Positions 17,653-25,913 of a stretch of 64,000 bases of DNA are shown here, one piece after another (position 1 is the first letter of the stretch; every line of letters starts with the position of its first letter). The notes below the pieces were generated by a model. That model saw only the letters and a program-made list of their open reading frames with translations, made no database searches and was not told the origin of the DNA. The stretch comes from Alkalimonas delamerensis. Lineage in GTDB: Bacteria; Pseudomonadota; Gammaproteobacteria; Enterobacterales; Alteromonadaceae. Both the position numbers and the translations under genes were made by a program. The stretch lies in assembly GCF_030717955.1 (NCBI RefSeq), contig NZ_JAUZVY010000001.1:62001-126000 (forward strand), in the 5' to 3' direction.

Positions 17653-18738
17653 TTAGCGGAATTCGCGGATGAGTGCCGGGATCACCAGGCGCTCATTGTT
17701 TCGTTTAATGGTCAGTTTCAGCACGGTATCCGGTGCAGTTTCGGCAATGACATTCAGAGCTTGCTGGGTGCTTTGCAAGGGCTGGCCATCGATTTCCAGT
17801 AGAATGTCGTTGACCTGCAGTCCTGCCTCAGCTGCCGGGCTATGCGGGCTGATGGATGTCAGCTGAACACCGTACAGCGTCTGGCCACTGGAGGTTAAGC
17901 GATCACCGGCAGCATTGATCACCGGCTCACCATTAACGCCCAGATGCCCCCGAATCACCCGTCCATGCTGGATCAGCTTTTCCATTACCTGATAGGCCAG
18001 CTTGTAGGGTACCGCAAAGAAAATACCTTGCACATCCTGATTCTGTCGTTGAAAGGTGCCTGCATTGATGCCGACCAAAGTGCCATTGCTGTTGACCAGG
18101 GCACCACCGGAGTTGCCAGCATTGATGGCTGCATCCATTCGCATAAAATCGATGTAACCGCGTGAGCTTAAGCCATCGACCCCATTGGCACTGATAATGC
18201 CCTGAGTGATGGTTTGGCCTAAGTTCAATGGATTGCCGATGGCCAGCACCACATCGCCAACCTGGGATTGCAGTTGCGGCTCTTGCGGTATGGCGGGTAG
18301 GTTTTCGGCTTCGACATAAAGCAAAGCCAGATCGGTGATTTCATCGTGCCCTATCAGCAAGGCTTCCAGCAGGCGGCCATCTTGCAGTGCGACCTCAATG
18401 TGATCGGCACCGTAGACCACATGGTGATTGGTTAAAATGTAGCCTTTGGGGCTCATAATGACGCCCGAGCCGAGCTCTTGCCGTTCAATGGTGCGGGCTC
18501 GCAATGAGCGCGGGTGCGAAATAGTGGTGCGGGTATAAACGTTAACCACGGAAGGCGCAGCTTTGCGAACGGCCCGGGCATAAGAGACCGGGGCTGGTTG
18601 AAGCTCGGCCTCGCTCTGAGAGAGCGCCGGCCACTGAAAACGGAGTTGCTGAGGAAACAGCAGCAACAACACAAAGGCCAGTGCCAGGCCATAGGCTGTA
18701 CTTCGGAGCAGCAATAACAGAAACTTTTGCACTGACAT
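17653..18738 (-). CDS. degS: DegS, membrane-anchored regulatory serine protease of the sigma-E pathway
   Basis: 361 residues: one N-terminal anchor helix (LRSTAYGLALAFVLLLLFPQ), trypsin-like domain with His (ILTNHHVV), Asp (EITDLALLY) and Ser (NAGNSGGAL), and one PDZ domain (residues ~260-345). One PDZ plus an uncleaved anchor distinguishes it from DegQ. DegS senses unfolded outer-membrane proteins and cuts RseA. Downstream of degQ on the same strand but separated by a terminator. Converges with murA. Confidence 0.93.
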   Translation of the reverse strand: MSVQKFLLLLLRSTAYGLALAFVLLLLFPQQLRFQWPALSQSEAELQPAPVSYARAVRKAAPSVVNVYTRTTISHPRSLRARTIERQELGSGVIMSPKGYILTNHHVVYGADHIEVALQDGRLLEALLIGHDEITDLALLYVEAENLPAIPQEPQLQSQVGDVVLAIGNPLNLGQTITQGIISANGVDGLSSRGYIDFMRMDAAINAGNSGGALVNSNGTLVGINAGTFQRQNQDVQGIFFAVPYKLAYQVMEKLIQHGRVIRGHLGVNGEPVINAAGDRLTSSGQTLYGVQLTSISPHSPAAEAGLQVNDILLEIDGQPLQSTQQALNVIAETAPDTVLKLTIKRNNERLVIPALIREFR

Positions 18739-18786
18739 TCGCTTAGCAGATGGAAACCATGTGCTAAGGATATCATTAAATTGAAA

Positions 18787-18813
18787 AAAGCAGTAGCGCC
18801 TGGCGCTACTGCT
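18787..18813 (-). terminator. Rho-independent terminator of degQ
   Basis: A perfect 11-bp stem (AGCAGTAGCGC / GCGCTACTGCT) with a 3-nt loop, followed on the minus strand by TTTTTT. Sits 18 bp after the degQ stop, between degQ and degS, so degS probably has its own promoter or depends on read-through. Confidence 0.8.
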
Positions 18814-18830
18814 TGCTGGGTGGATGTGGT

Positions 18831-20192
18831 TTAGCGGATCAGGATGTACAGCGTCTGATTGCCACGCTGAATGTTCAGCGCGACCACACCGCGTTGTTCT
18901 TGCAAGGTTTTGCGTAGCTCGGCCAGGTTATGGACCCGTTGTCGGTTGACGCCAATAATGACATCCCCTTTTTCCAGACCAATACGGCCGGCAGGAGCCG
19001 TTCGTTCCAGTTCGCTGATCAGCACCCCGGCTTTGCCATCCTGAGTTTGATCATTCACCAGAGTGGCTCCCTCCAACATTGGATGTATGACATTGGCAGC
19101 CACCTGGGTTTGTTCGGCCCGGCGCAGGGTGACATCGATATCCAGCGTCCGGCCATCACGCAAAACGGACAAACGCACATCGCGGCCAGCCCCCAGGGTG
19201 GCAATTTTGGCTCTTAATTCGCGGAAATTCAGAATACGGTTGCCATTCATCCCAACAATGACATCGCCTGAGCGTAAGCCTGCTTCTTCGGCAGCCGAGT
19301 CGGGCAAGACCTCATTGACAAAAGCACCTTGGGTGACCGACAGCCCCATCGCTTCAGTAAGCTCCGAGGTGACATCAATGCCGCGAATACCCAGGCTGCC
19401 ACGACGGATCTCACCAAACTCTATCATTTGGTCGACCAGGTTTTTCATCATGTTGGAGGGAATGGCAAAGCCAATGCCGACATTGCCGCCATGCGGGCCC
19501 AAGATAGCAGTATTAATGCCTATCAGTTCACCGCGTAAATTGACCAGAGCACCACCTGAATTGCCGCTGTTGATGGCCGCATCGGTTTGAATAAAGTCTT
19601 CGTAGCCTTCCATACCCAGATTGCCCCGGCCCAGTGCACTGATTATGCCGGAAGTTACGGTTTGTCCAAGGCCAAAAGGGTTGCCTATGGCAATGGCAAA
19701 ATCGCCGACCCGTAGCCGATCCGAGTCGGCGATAGGCAAGGCCACCAGATCCTTGGCTTCAATTTGCAGCAGAGCGACATCACTTTCCGGATCTTCGCCG
19801 ATTTTTTTTGCGGTGAAGGTGCGGCCATCTTGCAGGTTGATCACGATATCGGATGCGTCCCGAATGACATGGGCATTGGTGACGATGTAACCATGTTCGG
19901 CATCAATAATGACGCCGGAGCCTAAACCACGGAAGGGCCGCTCTTCTCGAAACTCACCTGGTGCTCTGGGACCAAAAAAGTGCCGAAAAGCATCCGGCAT
20001 TCGCTGTCGTACCTCGCGGCTGCCTTGCACCGAGATGTTGACCACGGCGGGTGTGGCCTGTTCCAGCATGGGCGCCAGGGTTGGGGTTTCGCCCTGGCTT
20101 AGTTGCGCTAATGGGAGGTTTGCCTGTGCCAGCCCAACGGTTAAAAACAGGCTGGCAAGCAGGCCACTAACAGAAAGGATACTTTTTTTCAT
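18831..20192 (-). CDS. degQ: DegQ/DegP-type periplasmic serine endoprotease
   Basis: 453 residues with a signal peptide (cleavage near residue 24, VGLAQA). Protease domain with His (IVTNAHVI), Asp (ESDVALLQI) and Ser (NSGNSGGAL) and two PDZ domains (about 265-350 and 375-450). Lack of the long Q-linker of DegP favours DegQ. Degrades or chaperones damaged periplasmic proteins. A sigma-E-like promoter lies between zapG and this gene. Confidence 0.93.
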   Translation of the reverse strand: MKKSILSVSGLLASLFLTVGLAQANLPLAQLSQGETPTLAPMLEQATPAVVNISVQGSREVRQRMPDAFRHFFGPRAPGEFREERPFRGLGSGVIIDAEHGYIVTNAHVIRDASDIVINLQDGRTFTAKKIGEDPESDVALLQIEAKDLVALPIADSDRLRVGDFAIAIGNPFGLGQTVTSGIISALGRGNLGMEGYEDFIQTDAAINSGNSGGALVNLRGELIGINTAILGPHGGNVGIGFAIPSNMMKNLVDQMIEFGEIRRGSLGIRGIDVTSELTEAMGLSVTQGAFVNEVLPDSAAEEAGLRSGDVIVGMNGNRILNFRELRAKIATLGAGRDVRLSVLRDGRTLDIDVTLRRAEQTQVAANVIHPMLEGATLVNDQTQDGKAGVLISELERTAPAGRIGLEKGDVIIGVNRQRVHNLAELRKTLQEQRGVVALNIQRGNQTLYILIR

Positions 20193-20249
20193 ACACGCAG
20201 TTCTCCATCAAACACGCTGAGCATAAAAGTTATGGTTCAGAATGTTGCT

Positions 20250-20277
20250 AAAGACGCTCAGCGCATAAAAAAGTTCA
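20250..20277 (-). promoter_or_regulatory. Candidate sigma-E (RpoE) promoter of degQ
   Basis: On the minus strand TGAACTT (20277-20271), 15 bp, then GTCTTT (20255-20250). The established RpoE consensus is GGAACTT, 15-16 bp, GTCTAA; spacing is right and 9 of 13 or more positions fit. The 5' untranslated region would be about 50 nt. Confidence 0.5.
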
Positions 20278-20288
20278 GTGGTGTGCGA

Positions 20289-20747
20289 TTAACCCTCAGC
20301 TGTAGCCGTTTTTTTGCTGCCTTCCTTCAGCAGGCCACTGGCGCCACCGGCGTAATCTTTCGGCTGCTCGTAGGACTCGGAGAAGGTTGGTTTGCGCTCA
20401 TCCAATTGGTGGATGGAAGCGCGGATTTGATTGGCCGTATCCGATGACAGATAGGAGATAGGCTCAGCTTTTTTCTCCAGCATGGGTTTTTCTACCAGCT
20501 CCATTTTGCTTTGCTGCAAGTGGTTGGCGATTTTGCTGTAATTTTGCTGCAGCTGGGTAATCAGCTCATTGGTGGTTTCCAAATGATTCGATACATCGCT
20601 GCGGTATTTTTCCAGTTGACTGCGGGTTTGAGTCAGCTCTTGCTGCAACTGGCTCTGATTGTGCTGCCGCAGGGCAAGAAACCAGGCCACAAGACCACCC
20701 GATACAAAGCCTACTGCCAGCCAAACTAAAGTCATCGTTAGGGTCAT
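20289..20747 (-). CDS. zapG: ZapG (YhcB, DUF1043) cell-envelope/division protein
   Basis: 152 residues: a single N-terminal membrane helix (LVWLAVGFVSGGLVAWFLA), then a long heptad-rich coiled coil (residues ~28-95, SQLQQELTQTRSQLEKYRSDV) and a low-complexity tail. Matches the YhcB family, an inner-membrane protein tied to cell elongation and division. Next to degQ as in E. coli and divergent from zapE. Confidence 0.88.
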   Translation of the reverse strand: MTLTMTLVWLAVGFVSGGLVAWFLALRQHNQSQLQQELTQTRSQLEKYRSDVSNHLETTNELITQLQQNYSKIANHLQQSKMELVEKPMLEKKAEPISYLSSDTANQIRASIHQLDERKPTFSESYEQPKDYAGGASGLLKEGSKKTATAEG

Positions 20748-20785
20748 ATTTGCTCCTGCATCCAGATCAAAGAAAACGTTTATTT

Positions 20786-20821
20786 CGACGCCAACAGGAT
20801 TTCCGAATCCGGTTGGCGTCG
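20786..20821. repeat. Long two-part hairpin in the zapG/zapE spacer
   Basis: Outer stem CGACGCCAAC (20786-20795) with GTTGGCGTCG (20812-20821), inner stem GGATT / AATCC, loop TCCG (UNCG type). No T-run on either side, so it is not a standard terminator. It would lie in the zapG 5' leader, or just upstream of zapE. Confidence 0.7.
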
Positions 20822-20924
20822 GTCTTAAGGTAAGTGTAACCGATTTTTTCAGTTCCAGTGGTAAGGCATGTTAAGATATTCATCTTAATTGTGGCTGAAT
20901 AATTTGATTTCAAGCAGAACCGGT

Positions 20925-22016
20925 ATGCCATCACCTCAGGAAAAATATCAGCAAGATTTAACCCGTCAGGATTTCCAGCCCGATGCTGCTCAGGCGGAGG
21001 CTGTTCGTCATTTGCAGCGGTTGTACGATGAGCTGTTGCAGCGCTATCACTGCCCGGATACCTTGTGGCAAAAGTTATTCAGTAAAAAAGCCAAACCGCC
21101 GGTGATGGGCTTGTACTTTTGGGGCGGCGTTGGTCGGGGCAAAACCTATTTGGTGGATACTTTTTACGAGTGCCTGCCTTTGCAGCGTAAAATGCGGGTG
21201 CATTTTCACCGTTTTATGCATCGGGTGCATGAAGAGCTAAAAAGCTTGCAGCACCAGAGCAATCCGCTCGAGCTGGTCGCTGATCGTTTTAAAGCAGAAG
21301 CCGATATCATTTGCTTTGACGAGTTTTTTGTTTCCGACATCACCGATGCAATGCTGCTGGGTACCCTGATGCAGGCGTTGTTTCGTCGGGGCATTACCCT
21401 GGTGGCCACCTCCAATATTGAGCCGGACGGTTTGTATCGCAATGGTTTGCAACGGGCCCGTTTTTTACCGGCAATTGATTTGATCAAGCAATACACGGTG
21501 GTGGTAAACGTCGATAGTGGTATTGATTACCGGCTACGTACGCTGGAGCAGGCTGAGATTTTTCATGCCCCGCTGGATCAGCAAGCCGAGCTGAATTTGA
21601 CGGAGTATTTTAACGCTTTGTCGGATGAGCCACGGCAGCACAATGCTGCCATTGAAGTGGCAAACCGGACCATTCTGGCCCGACATGAAGCCGATGGCGT
21701 GGTCTGGTTTGACTTCAGTGCCTTGTGTGAAAGTGCCCGCAGTCAATACGATTACATGGAGCTTAGCCGTTGCTACCACACGGTGTTGGTGTCCGGTGTC
21801 AAGCGGATGGGGCAGCACAATGATGATGTCGCCCGGCGCTTTATCGCCCTGGTCGATGAGTTTTACGAGCGCAATGTTACCCTGATTTTGTCGGCCGAGG
21901 CCGAACTGGACGACTTGTACCAAGGCGGTATCCTGAGCTTCGAGTTTAAGCGCTGCATCAGCCGCTTGCAGGAAATGCAATCACACGAGTATCTGGCGCG
22001 GGCCCATCTTCCTTGA
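20925..22016 (+). CDS. zapE: ZapE, cell-division ATPase (AFG1-like)
   Basis: 363 residues from ATG 20925; a TTG 36 bp upstream is less likely. P-loop GLYFWGGVGRGKTYLVDTF, Walker B ADIICFDEFFVSD, sensor region VATSNIEPDGLYRNGLQRARF. ZapE acts on FtsZ during constriction, mainly under stress. Single gene before the rplM promoter. Confidence 0.93.
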   Translation: MPSPQEKYQQDLTRQDFQPDAAQAEAVRHLQRLYDELLQRYHCPDTLWQKLFSKKAKPPVMGLYFWGGVGRGKTYLVDTFYECLPLQRKMRVHFHRFMHRVHEELKSLQHQSNPLELVADRFKAEADIICFDEFFVSDITDAMLLGTLMQALFRRGITLVATSNIEPDGLYRNGLQRARFLPAIDLIKQYTVVVNVDSGIDYRLRTLEQAEIFHAPLDQQAELNLTEYFNALSDEPRQHNAAIEVANRTILARHEADGVVWFDFSALCESARSQYDYMELSRCYHTVLVSGVKRMGQHNDDVARRFIALVDEFYERNVTLILSAEAELDDLYQGGILSFEFKRCISRLQEMQSHEYLARAHLP

Positions 22017-22085
22017 GCAAGTCGCTGCGCAGAAAAAAATTGATATTTTTTAACCATAAGGGCTGATCTTTTGTTGTAGATGCAT

Positions 22086-22091
22086 TATAAT
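22086..22091 (+). promoter_or_regulatory. -10 element of the rplM-rpsI promoter with GC-rich discriminator
   Basis: TATAAT is followed at once by CCGCGCCCGGCC. The upstream -35 is weak (near CTGATC, 22063-22068). A strong -10 with GC-rich discriminator is the usual form of ppGpp/DksA-controlled ribosomal promoters. Confidence 0.55.
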
Positions 22092-22097
22092 CCGCGC

Positions 22098-22224
22098 CCG
22101 GCCTACGTTACAGCCTTACTGCCCTTTAGCCAGGCAGTACTTGTACTCGAAGGGGTACGGTCACGATACTGCGCAATAGCCCTGCGGGTATCAGGTGTAA
22201 CTATGTAAGTTTTGGACTATTTCA
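22098..22224 (+). promoter_or_regulatory. Structured 5' leader of rplM-rpsI
   Basis: About 125 nt precede rplM. GTTACA (22107-22112) can pair with TGTAAC (22196-22201), enclosing a hairpin ACTGCC (22118-22123) / GGCAGT (22133-22138). This is consistent with a ribosomal-protein leader; in E. coli rplM expression is autoregulated by L13. No sequence match to a named leader family could be tested. Confidence 0.5.
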
Positions 22225-22653
22225 ATGAAAACTTTTACTGCTAAGCCAGAAAGCGTACAACGCGACTGGTATGTTGTGGATGCGGCTGGTAAGACTCTGG
22301 GACGTATCTCAACTGAAATCGCTGCCCGTTTGCGTGGCAAACACAAGCCTGAGTACACGCCACACGTGGATACCGGCGATTACATCATCGTAGTCAATGC
22401 GGACAAAGTGGTGGTTACTGGTAACAAAGCCAAAGACAAAATGTACTACTCGCACAGTGGTTTCCCAGGCGGCATCAAAGAAATTAACTTTGAAAAGCTG
22501 CTGGCAAAAAAACCTGAGATGGTGCTGGAAAAAGCCATCAAAGGCATGTTGCCAAAAGGCCCATTGGGTCGTGCTATGTTCCGTAAGTTAAAAGTGTATG
22601 CCGGCGCCGAGCATCAGCATGCTGCTCAGCAACCGCAAGTTTTAGACATCTAA
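22225..22653 (+). CDS. rplM: 50S ribosomal protein L13
   Basis: 142 residues, the same length as E. coli L13, with the conserved KTLGRISTEIAARLRGKHKPEYTPHVDTGD stretch near residue 25-54 and the MLPKGPLGRAMFRKLKVYAG C-terminal region. Early-assembling large-subunit protein. First gene of the L13-S9 operon, 12 bp before rpsI. Confidence 0.98.
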   Translation: MKTFTAKPESVQRDWYVVDAAGKTLGRISTEIAARLRGKHKPEYTPHVDTGDYIIVVNADKVVVTGNKAKDKMYYSHSGFPGGIKEINFEKLLAKKPEMVLEKAIKGMLPKGPLGRAMFRKLKVYAGAEHQHAAQQPQVLDI

Positions 22654-22665
22654 TCGGAGCATCCC

Positions 22666-23058
22666 ATGGCACAGAATCAATACTATGGAACTGGTCGTCG
22701 TAAAAGCTCAACGGCCCGTGTATTTTTAAAAGCCGGCTCAGGCAACATTGTGATCAACAAGCGCTCGCTGAACGAGTACTTTGGTCGTGAAACTGCCCGC
22801 ATGGTGGTGATGCAGCCACTGGAGCTGGTTGATATGGTTGGCAAGTTTGACATGCACATCACCGTTAAAGGTGGTGGTATCAGCGGTCAGGCCGGCGCTA
22901 TCCGTCACGGCATTACCCGTGCTTTGATGGAGTTTGACGAAACATTGCGTCCAGAGCTGCGTAAAGCAGGCTTTGTGACCCGTGATGCCCGTCAGGTTGA
23001 ACGTAAGAAAGTGGGTCTGCGTAAAGCACGTAAGCGTCCACAGTACTCCAAGCGTTAA
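22666..23058 (+). CDS. rpsI: 30S ribosomal protein S9
   Basis: 130 residues with the invariant basic C terminus (KKVGLRKARKRPQYSKR) whose last Lys/Arg contact P-site tRNA. N-terminal YYGTGRRKSSTARVFL is typical. Good ribosome site GGAG upstream. Confidence 0.98.
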   Translation: MAQNQYYGTGRRKSSTARVFLKAGSGNIVINKRSLNEYFGRETARMVVMQPLELVDMVGKFDMHITVKGGGISGQAGAIRHGITRALMEFDETLRPELRKAGFVTRDARQVERKKVGLRKARKRPQYSKR

Positions 23059-23076
23059 GCTGTATTTACACCTCCA

Positions 23077-23102
23077 AACCCGACCTTGTGTCGGGTTTTT
23101 TA
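23077..23102 (+). terminator. Rho-independent terminator of rplM-rpsI
   Basis: 8-bp stem AACCCGAC / GTCGGGTT with a 5-nt loop followed by a T-run, 18 bp after rpsI. Confidence 0.85.
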
Positions 23103-23126
23103 TTGCGATTCAGCGGCGGTTAATCC

Positions 23127-23155
23127 TTGTGTAAAGCGTGGCTTTTCATTATGAT
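23127..23155 (+). promoter_or_regulatory. Sigma-70-type promoter of petABC
   Basis: TTGTGT (23127-23132), 17-bp spacer, TATGAT (23150-23155), 87 bp before petA and downstream of the rpsI terminator. Confidence 0.5.
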
Positions 23156-23241
23156 CGTCGTTATTTATTCATTTATAATAATTGCTGGCATACAGCCGCT
23201 TAAAGTACGTCGTTTTTAAGCGTTAATGTGGAGATGAGTGG

Positions 23242-23832
23242 ATGAGCAACGCGCCTGTCGATCATGGCCGACGCCGCTTCCTGACCATTGCAACATCGGT
23301 CGTGGGCGGGGTAGGAGCCATTGGAGCCGCTGTTCCCTTTATTGCGTCCTGGAGTCCGAGTGAACGGGCTCGCCAGGCTGGCGCTGCAGTCAGTGCAGAT
23401 GTCAGCAAAATGGAAGAAGGACAGCTGATACGGGTAGAGTGGCGTGGAAAACCGGTCTGGATTGTAAAACGTACCCAAGACATGGTTGAATCTTTGCCGA
23501 ATCACGAGAACCGTTTGCGTGATCCTGAGTCGCGTGAGCCTCAGCAACCACACTACGCCCAGAACCGCCATCGCTCTATTCGTCCTGAGTTCTTTGTAGC
23601 GGTGGGCATCTGTACCCACTTCGGTTGCTCGCCAACGTATTTGCCCAACGAATTTGCAGCTCAGGCGGAAGGTGTGCGTTCTGGCTTCTTCTGTCCTTGC
23701 CATGGCTCGCGCTTTGATATTGCCGGCCGGGTCTTTCAAAACGTACCTGCCCCCACCAACCTTGAGGTTCCGCCGTACATGTTCACGGATGAGTTCACCA
23801 TTTTGGTCGGTGAAGACGAGGAGACGGCCTGA
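23242..23832 (+). CDS. petA: Ubiquinol-cytochrome c reductase, Rieske Fe-S subunit
   Basis: 196 residues. N-terminal twin-arginine-like segment (GRRRFLTIAT) runs into one membrane helix that stays as anchor. The [2Fe-2S] ligands are in CTHFGC and CPCHGS. Accepts electrons from ubiquinol in the bc1 complex and passes them to cytochrome c1. Overlaps petB by 1 base. Confidence 0.97.
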   Translation: MSNAPVDHGRRRFLTIATSVVGGVGAIGAAVPFIASWSPSERARQAGAAVSADVSKMEEGQLIRVEWRGKPVWIVKRTQDMVESLPNHENRLRDPESREPQQPHYAQNRHRSIRPEFFVAVGICTHFGCSPTYLPNEFAAQAEGVRSGFFCPCHGSRFDIAGRVFQNVPAPTNLEVPPYMFTDEFTILVGEDEETA

Positions 23833-25100
23833 TGAAAAACCTGATCAATTGGATTGAGTACCGTCTGCCTGTTGTGGAAAAAATGAAAATCCACATGACG
23901 CAGTATCCGGCGCCAAAAAACTTTAACTTCTGGTACTTCTTTGGCTCTTTGGCCATCGTCGTGCTGGTCAACCAGATCCTGACGGGTATCTGGCTGACGA
24001 TGAATTACGAACCTTCTGCTGAAGGTGCTTTCCGCTCCATCGAGTACATCATGCGCGATGTTGAGTACGGTTGGTTGCTGCGCTACATGCACTCCACCGG
24101 CGCCTCTGCGTTTTTTGTGGTGGTTTATCTGCACATGCTGCGCGGCATGATGTACGGCTCCTACCAAAAACCACGGGAATTGCTGTGGATTTTCGGCATG
24201 CTGATTTACCTGGTGTTGATGGCTGAAGCCTTTATGGGCTACATGCTGCCATGGGGCCAGATGTCATTCTGGGGTGCCCAGGTCATTATCTCCATCTTTG
24301 GGGTTATCCCGGTGATAGGTGATGACTTGACACTTTGGATCCGCGGTGATTACGTTATTTCCGGTGCCACCTTAAACCGCTTCTTTGCACTGCACGTCAT
24401 TGCATTGCCGCTGGTGCTGGTGATTTTGGTGTTCCTGCACATCATGGCTCTGCATGAAGTGGGTTCGAACAACCCGGATGGTATTGATACTAAACGCGAT
24501 AACGACGGCACTGTACCGGAAGAAGCCGTCAGTAAGTTTGAGTTCCACGACAACTTCACCAAAGGTGGTAAGAAAGTCATTATTGACTCCATTCCATTCC
24601 ACCCCTACTACACGGTGAAAGACCTGGTGGGGCTGGCAGGCTTCCTGTTCTTGTTCGCCTACGTGATCTTCTTTATGCCTGAAGGCGGCGGCTACTTCCT
24701 GGAGCCACCAAACTTTGAAGCAGCGAACCCGATGAAGACTCCGGAGCACATTGCACCAGTTTGGTACTTCACGCCTTTCTACGCCATTCTGCGCGCGGTT
24801 CCGAATCCATTGTTTGGTGCTGTGGCGATGTTCCTGGCCATCCTGGCCCTGGCATTGTTGCCATGGATCGACCGCGGCAAGGTGCGCTCTGTCCGCTACC
24901 GCTGTGGCCTGCACAAGCTGAATCTGGTGAACTTCTGTGTTAGCTTTGTTGCGCTGGGGATCCTGGGTGTACTGCCAGCAACACCGCTGTACACAATTTT
25001 GTCTCAGCTGTTCTCATTCACCTACTTCGGTTTCTTTATCCTGTTGTGGTTCTACAGCAAGAATGAAAAAACCAAGCCATTGCCTGAGAGGTTGACCTGA
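23832..25100 (+). CDS. petB: Cytochrome b subunit of the bc1 complex
   Basis: 422 residues with about eight to nine membrane helices. Contains the heme-binding helix HSTGASAFFVVVYLHM and the Qo-site PEWY-like segment near APVWYFTPFYA. N-terminal and C-terminal (subunit-IV-like) parts are fused, as in proteobacterial bc1. Shares one base with petA and with petC. Confidence 0.97.
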   Translation: MKNLINWIEYRLPVVEKMKIHMTQYPAPKNFNFWYFFGSLAIVVLVNQILTGIWLTMNYEPSAEGAFRSIEYIMRDVEYGWLLRYMHSTGASAFFVVVYLHMLRGMMYGSYQKPRELLWIFGMLIYLVLMAEAFMGYMLPWGQMSFWGAQVIISIFGVIPVIGDDLTLWIRGDYVISGATLNRFFALHVIALPLVLVILVFLHIMALHEVGSNNPDGIDTKRDNDGTVPEEAVSKFEFHDNFTKGGKKVIIDSIPFHPYYTVKDLVGLAGFLFLFAYVIFFMPEGGGYFLEPPNFEAANPMKTPEHIAPVWYFTPFYAILRAVPNPLFGAVAMFLAILALALLPWIDRGKVRSVRYRCGLHKLNLVNFCVSFVALGILGVLPATPLYTILSQLFSFTYFGFFILLWFYSKNEKTKPLPERLT

Positions 25101-25837
25101 TGTTGAAACATATTATCGCAGCAGCGGCTTTGTTGGCCTCGACAGTTGCTTTGGCGGCCGGCCCCAATATCCCACTGGAGCGCGCTCCGGTGGATATCCG
25201 GGATACTGAGTCGTTGCAGCGTGGCTTTAAGCTGTTCCAGAACTACTGCCTGGCTTGTCACCAGATGCAATACCAACGCTATGCTCGCAGCTTCCGCGAT
25301 CTGGATATCCCGGAAGAGCTGGGTATGGAATACCTGATGTTCACCGGCGAGCGGGTCGGGGATCACATCACCAATGCGATGGATCCAGCCGATGCGGCCG
25401 AATGGTTTGGTGATGCCATCCCAGACTTGACCAACGTGGCCCGGGTGCGTGGTCCGAACTGGATCTACACCTTCCTGAAGTCCTTCTACAAGGATGACAG
25501 CCGTCCATTCGGGGTCGACAACGATGTTTTCCCGATGGTAGGTATGCCGCATGTGTTGCAGGAATTGCAAGGTGTGCCCTACAAGGCCTATGAGACACGC
25601 CTGGTCGATGGTCAGCCAACCGAAGTCTATGTTGGCATTCGCACCGATGGCTCAGGCGAGTTAAGCGAAGAAGAATACAACCGTGCTGTAGCCGATCTGG
25701 TGAACTATCTGGTGTATGCCGGAGAGCCTTATCGGCTGGAGTCTGAGCGCCTGGGTGTGAAGGTATTAATCTTCCTGGCCATCTTCTTTGTACTCGCTTA
25801 CCTGCTGAAGAAAGAATACTGGAAAGATGTTAAGTAA
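25100..25837 (+). CDS. petC: Cytochrome c1 subunit of the bc1 complex
   Basis: 245 residues: signal peptide (cleavage after VALAA, about 20), c-type heme motif CLACH (Cys50, Cys53, His54), a likely axial Met in FPMVGMPHVL, and a C-terminal anchor helix (VLIFLAIFFVLAYLL). Last gene of petABC. Confidence 0.97.
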   Translation: MLKHIIAAAALLASTVALAAGPNIPLERAPVDIRDTESLQRGFKLFQNYCLACHQMQYQRYARSFRDLDIPEELGMEYLMFTGERVGDHITNAMDPADAAEWFGDAIPDLTNVARVRGPNWIYTFLKSFYKDDSRPFGVDNDVFPMVGMPHVLQELQGVPYKAYETRLVDGQPTEVYVGIRTDGSGELSEEEYNRAVADLVNYLVYAGEPYRLESERLGVKVLIFLAIFFVLAYLLKKEYWKDVK

Positions 25838-25867
25838 GCATCTGATTTGGATTCTATTTTGATAACA

Positions 25868-25886
25868 GGGGCCTGATGGCCCCTTT
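25868..25886 (+). terminator. Possible terminator after petC
   Basis: Stem GGGGCC / GGCCCC with TGAT loop, followed by a weak interrupted T-run. It is 30 bp after petC and 28 bp before sspA; some read-through into sspA is likely. Confidence 0.5.
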
Positions 25887-25913
25887 GCTGTTTATTGTAA
25901 ACCGGAGGAATGC

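Noticed and set aside
20786..20821. Hairpin considered as a terminator for zapG or zapE
   Set aside because: It lies upstream of both genes and has no T-run on either strand.
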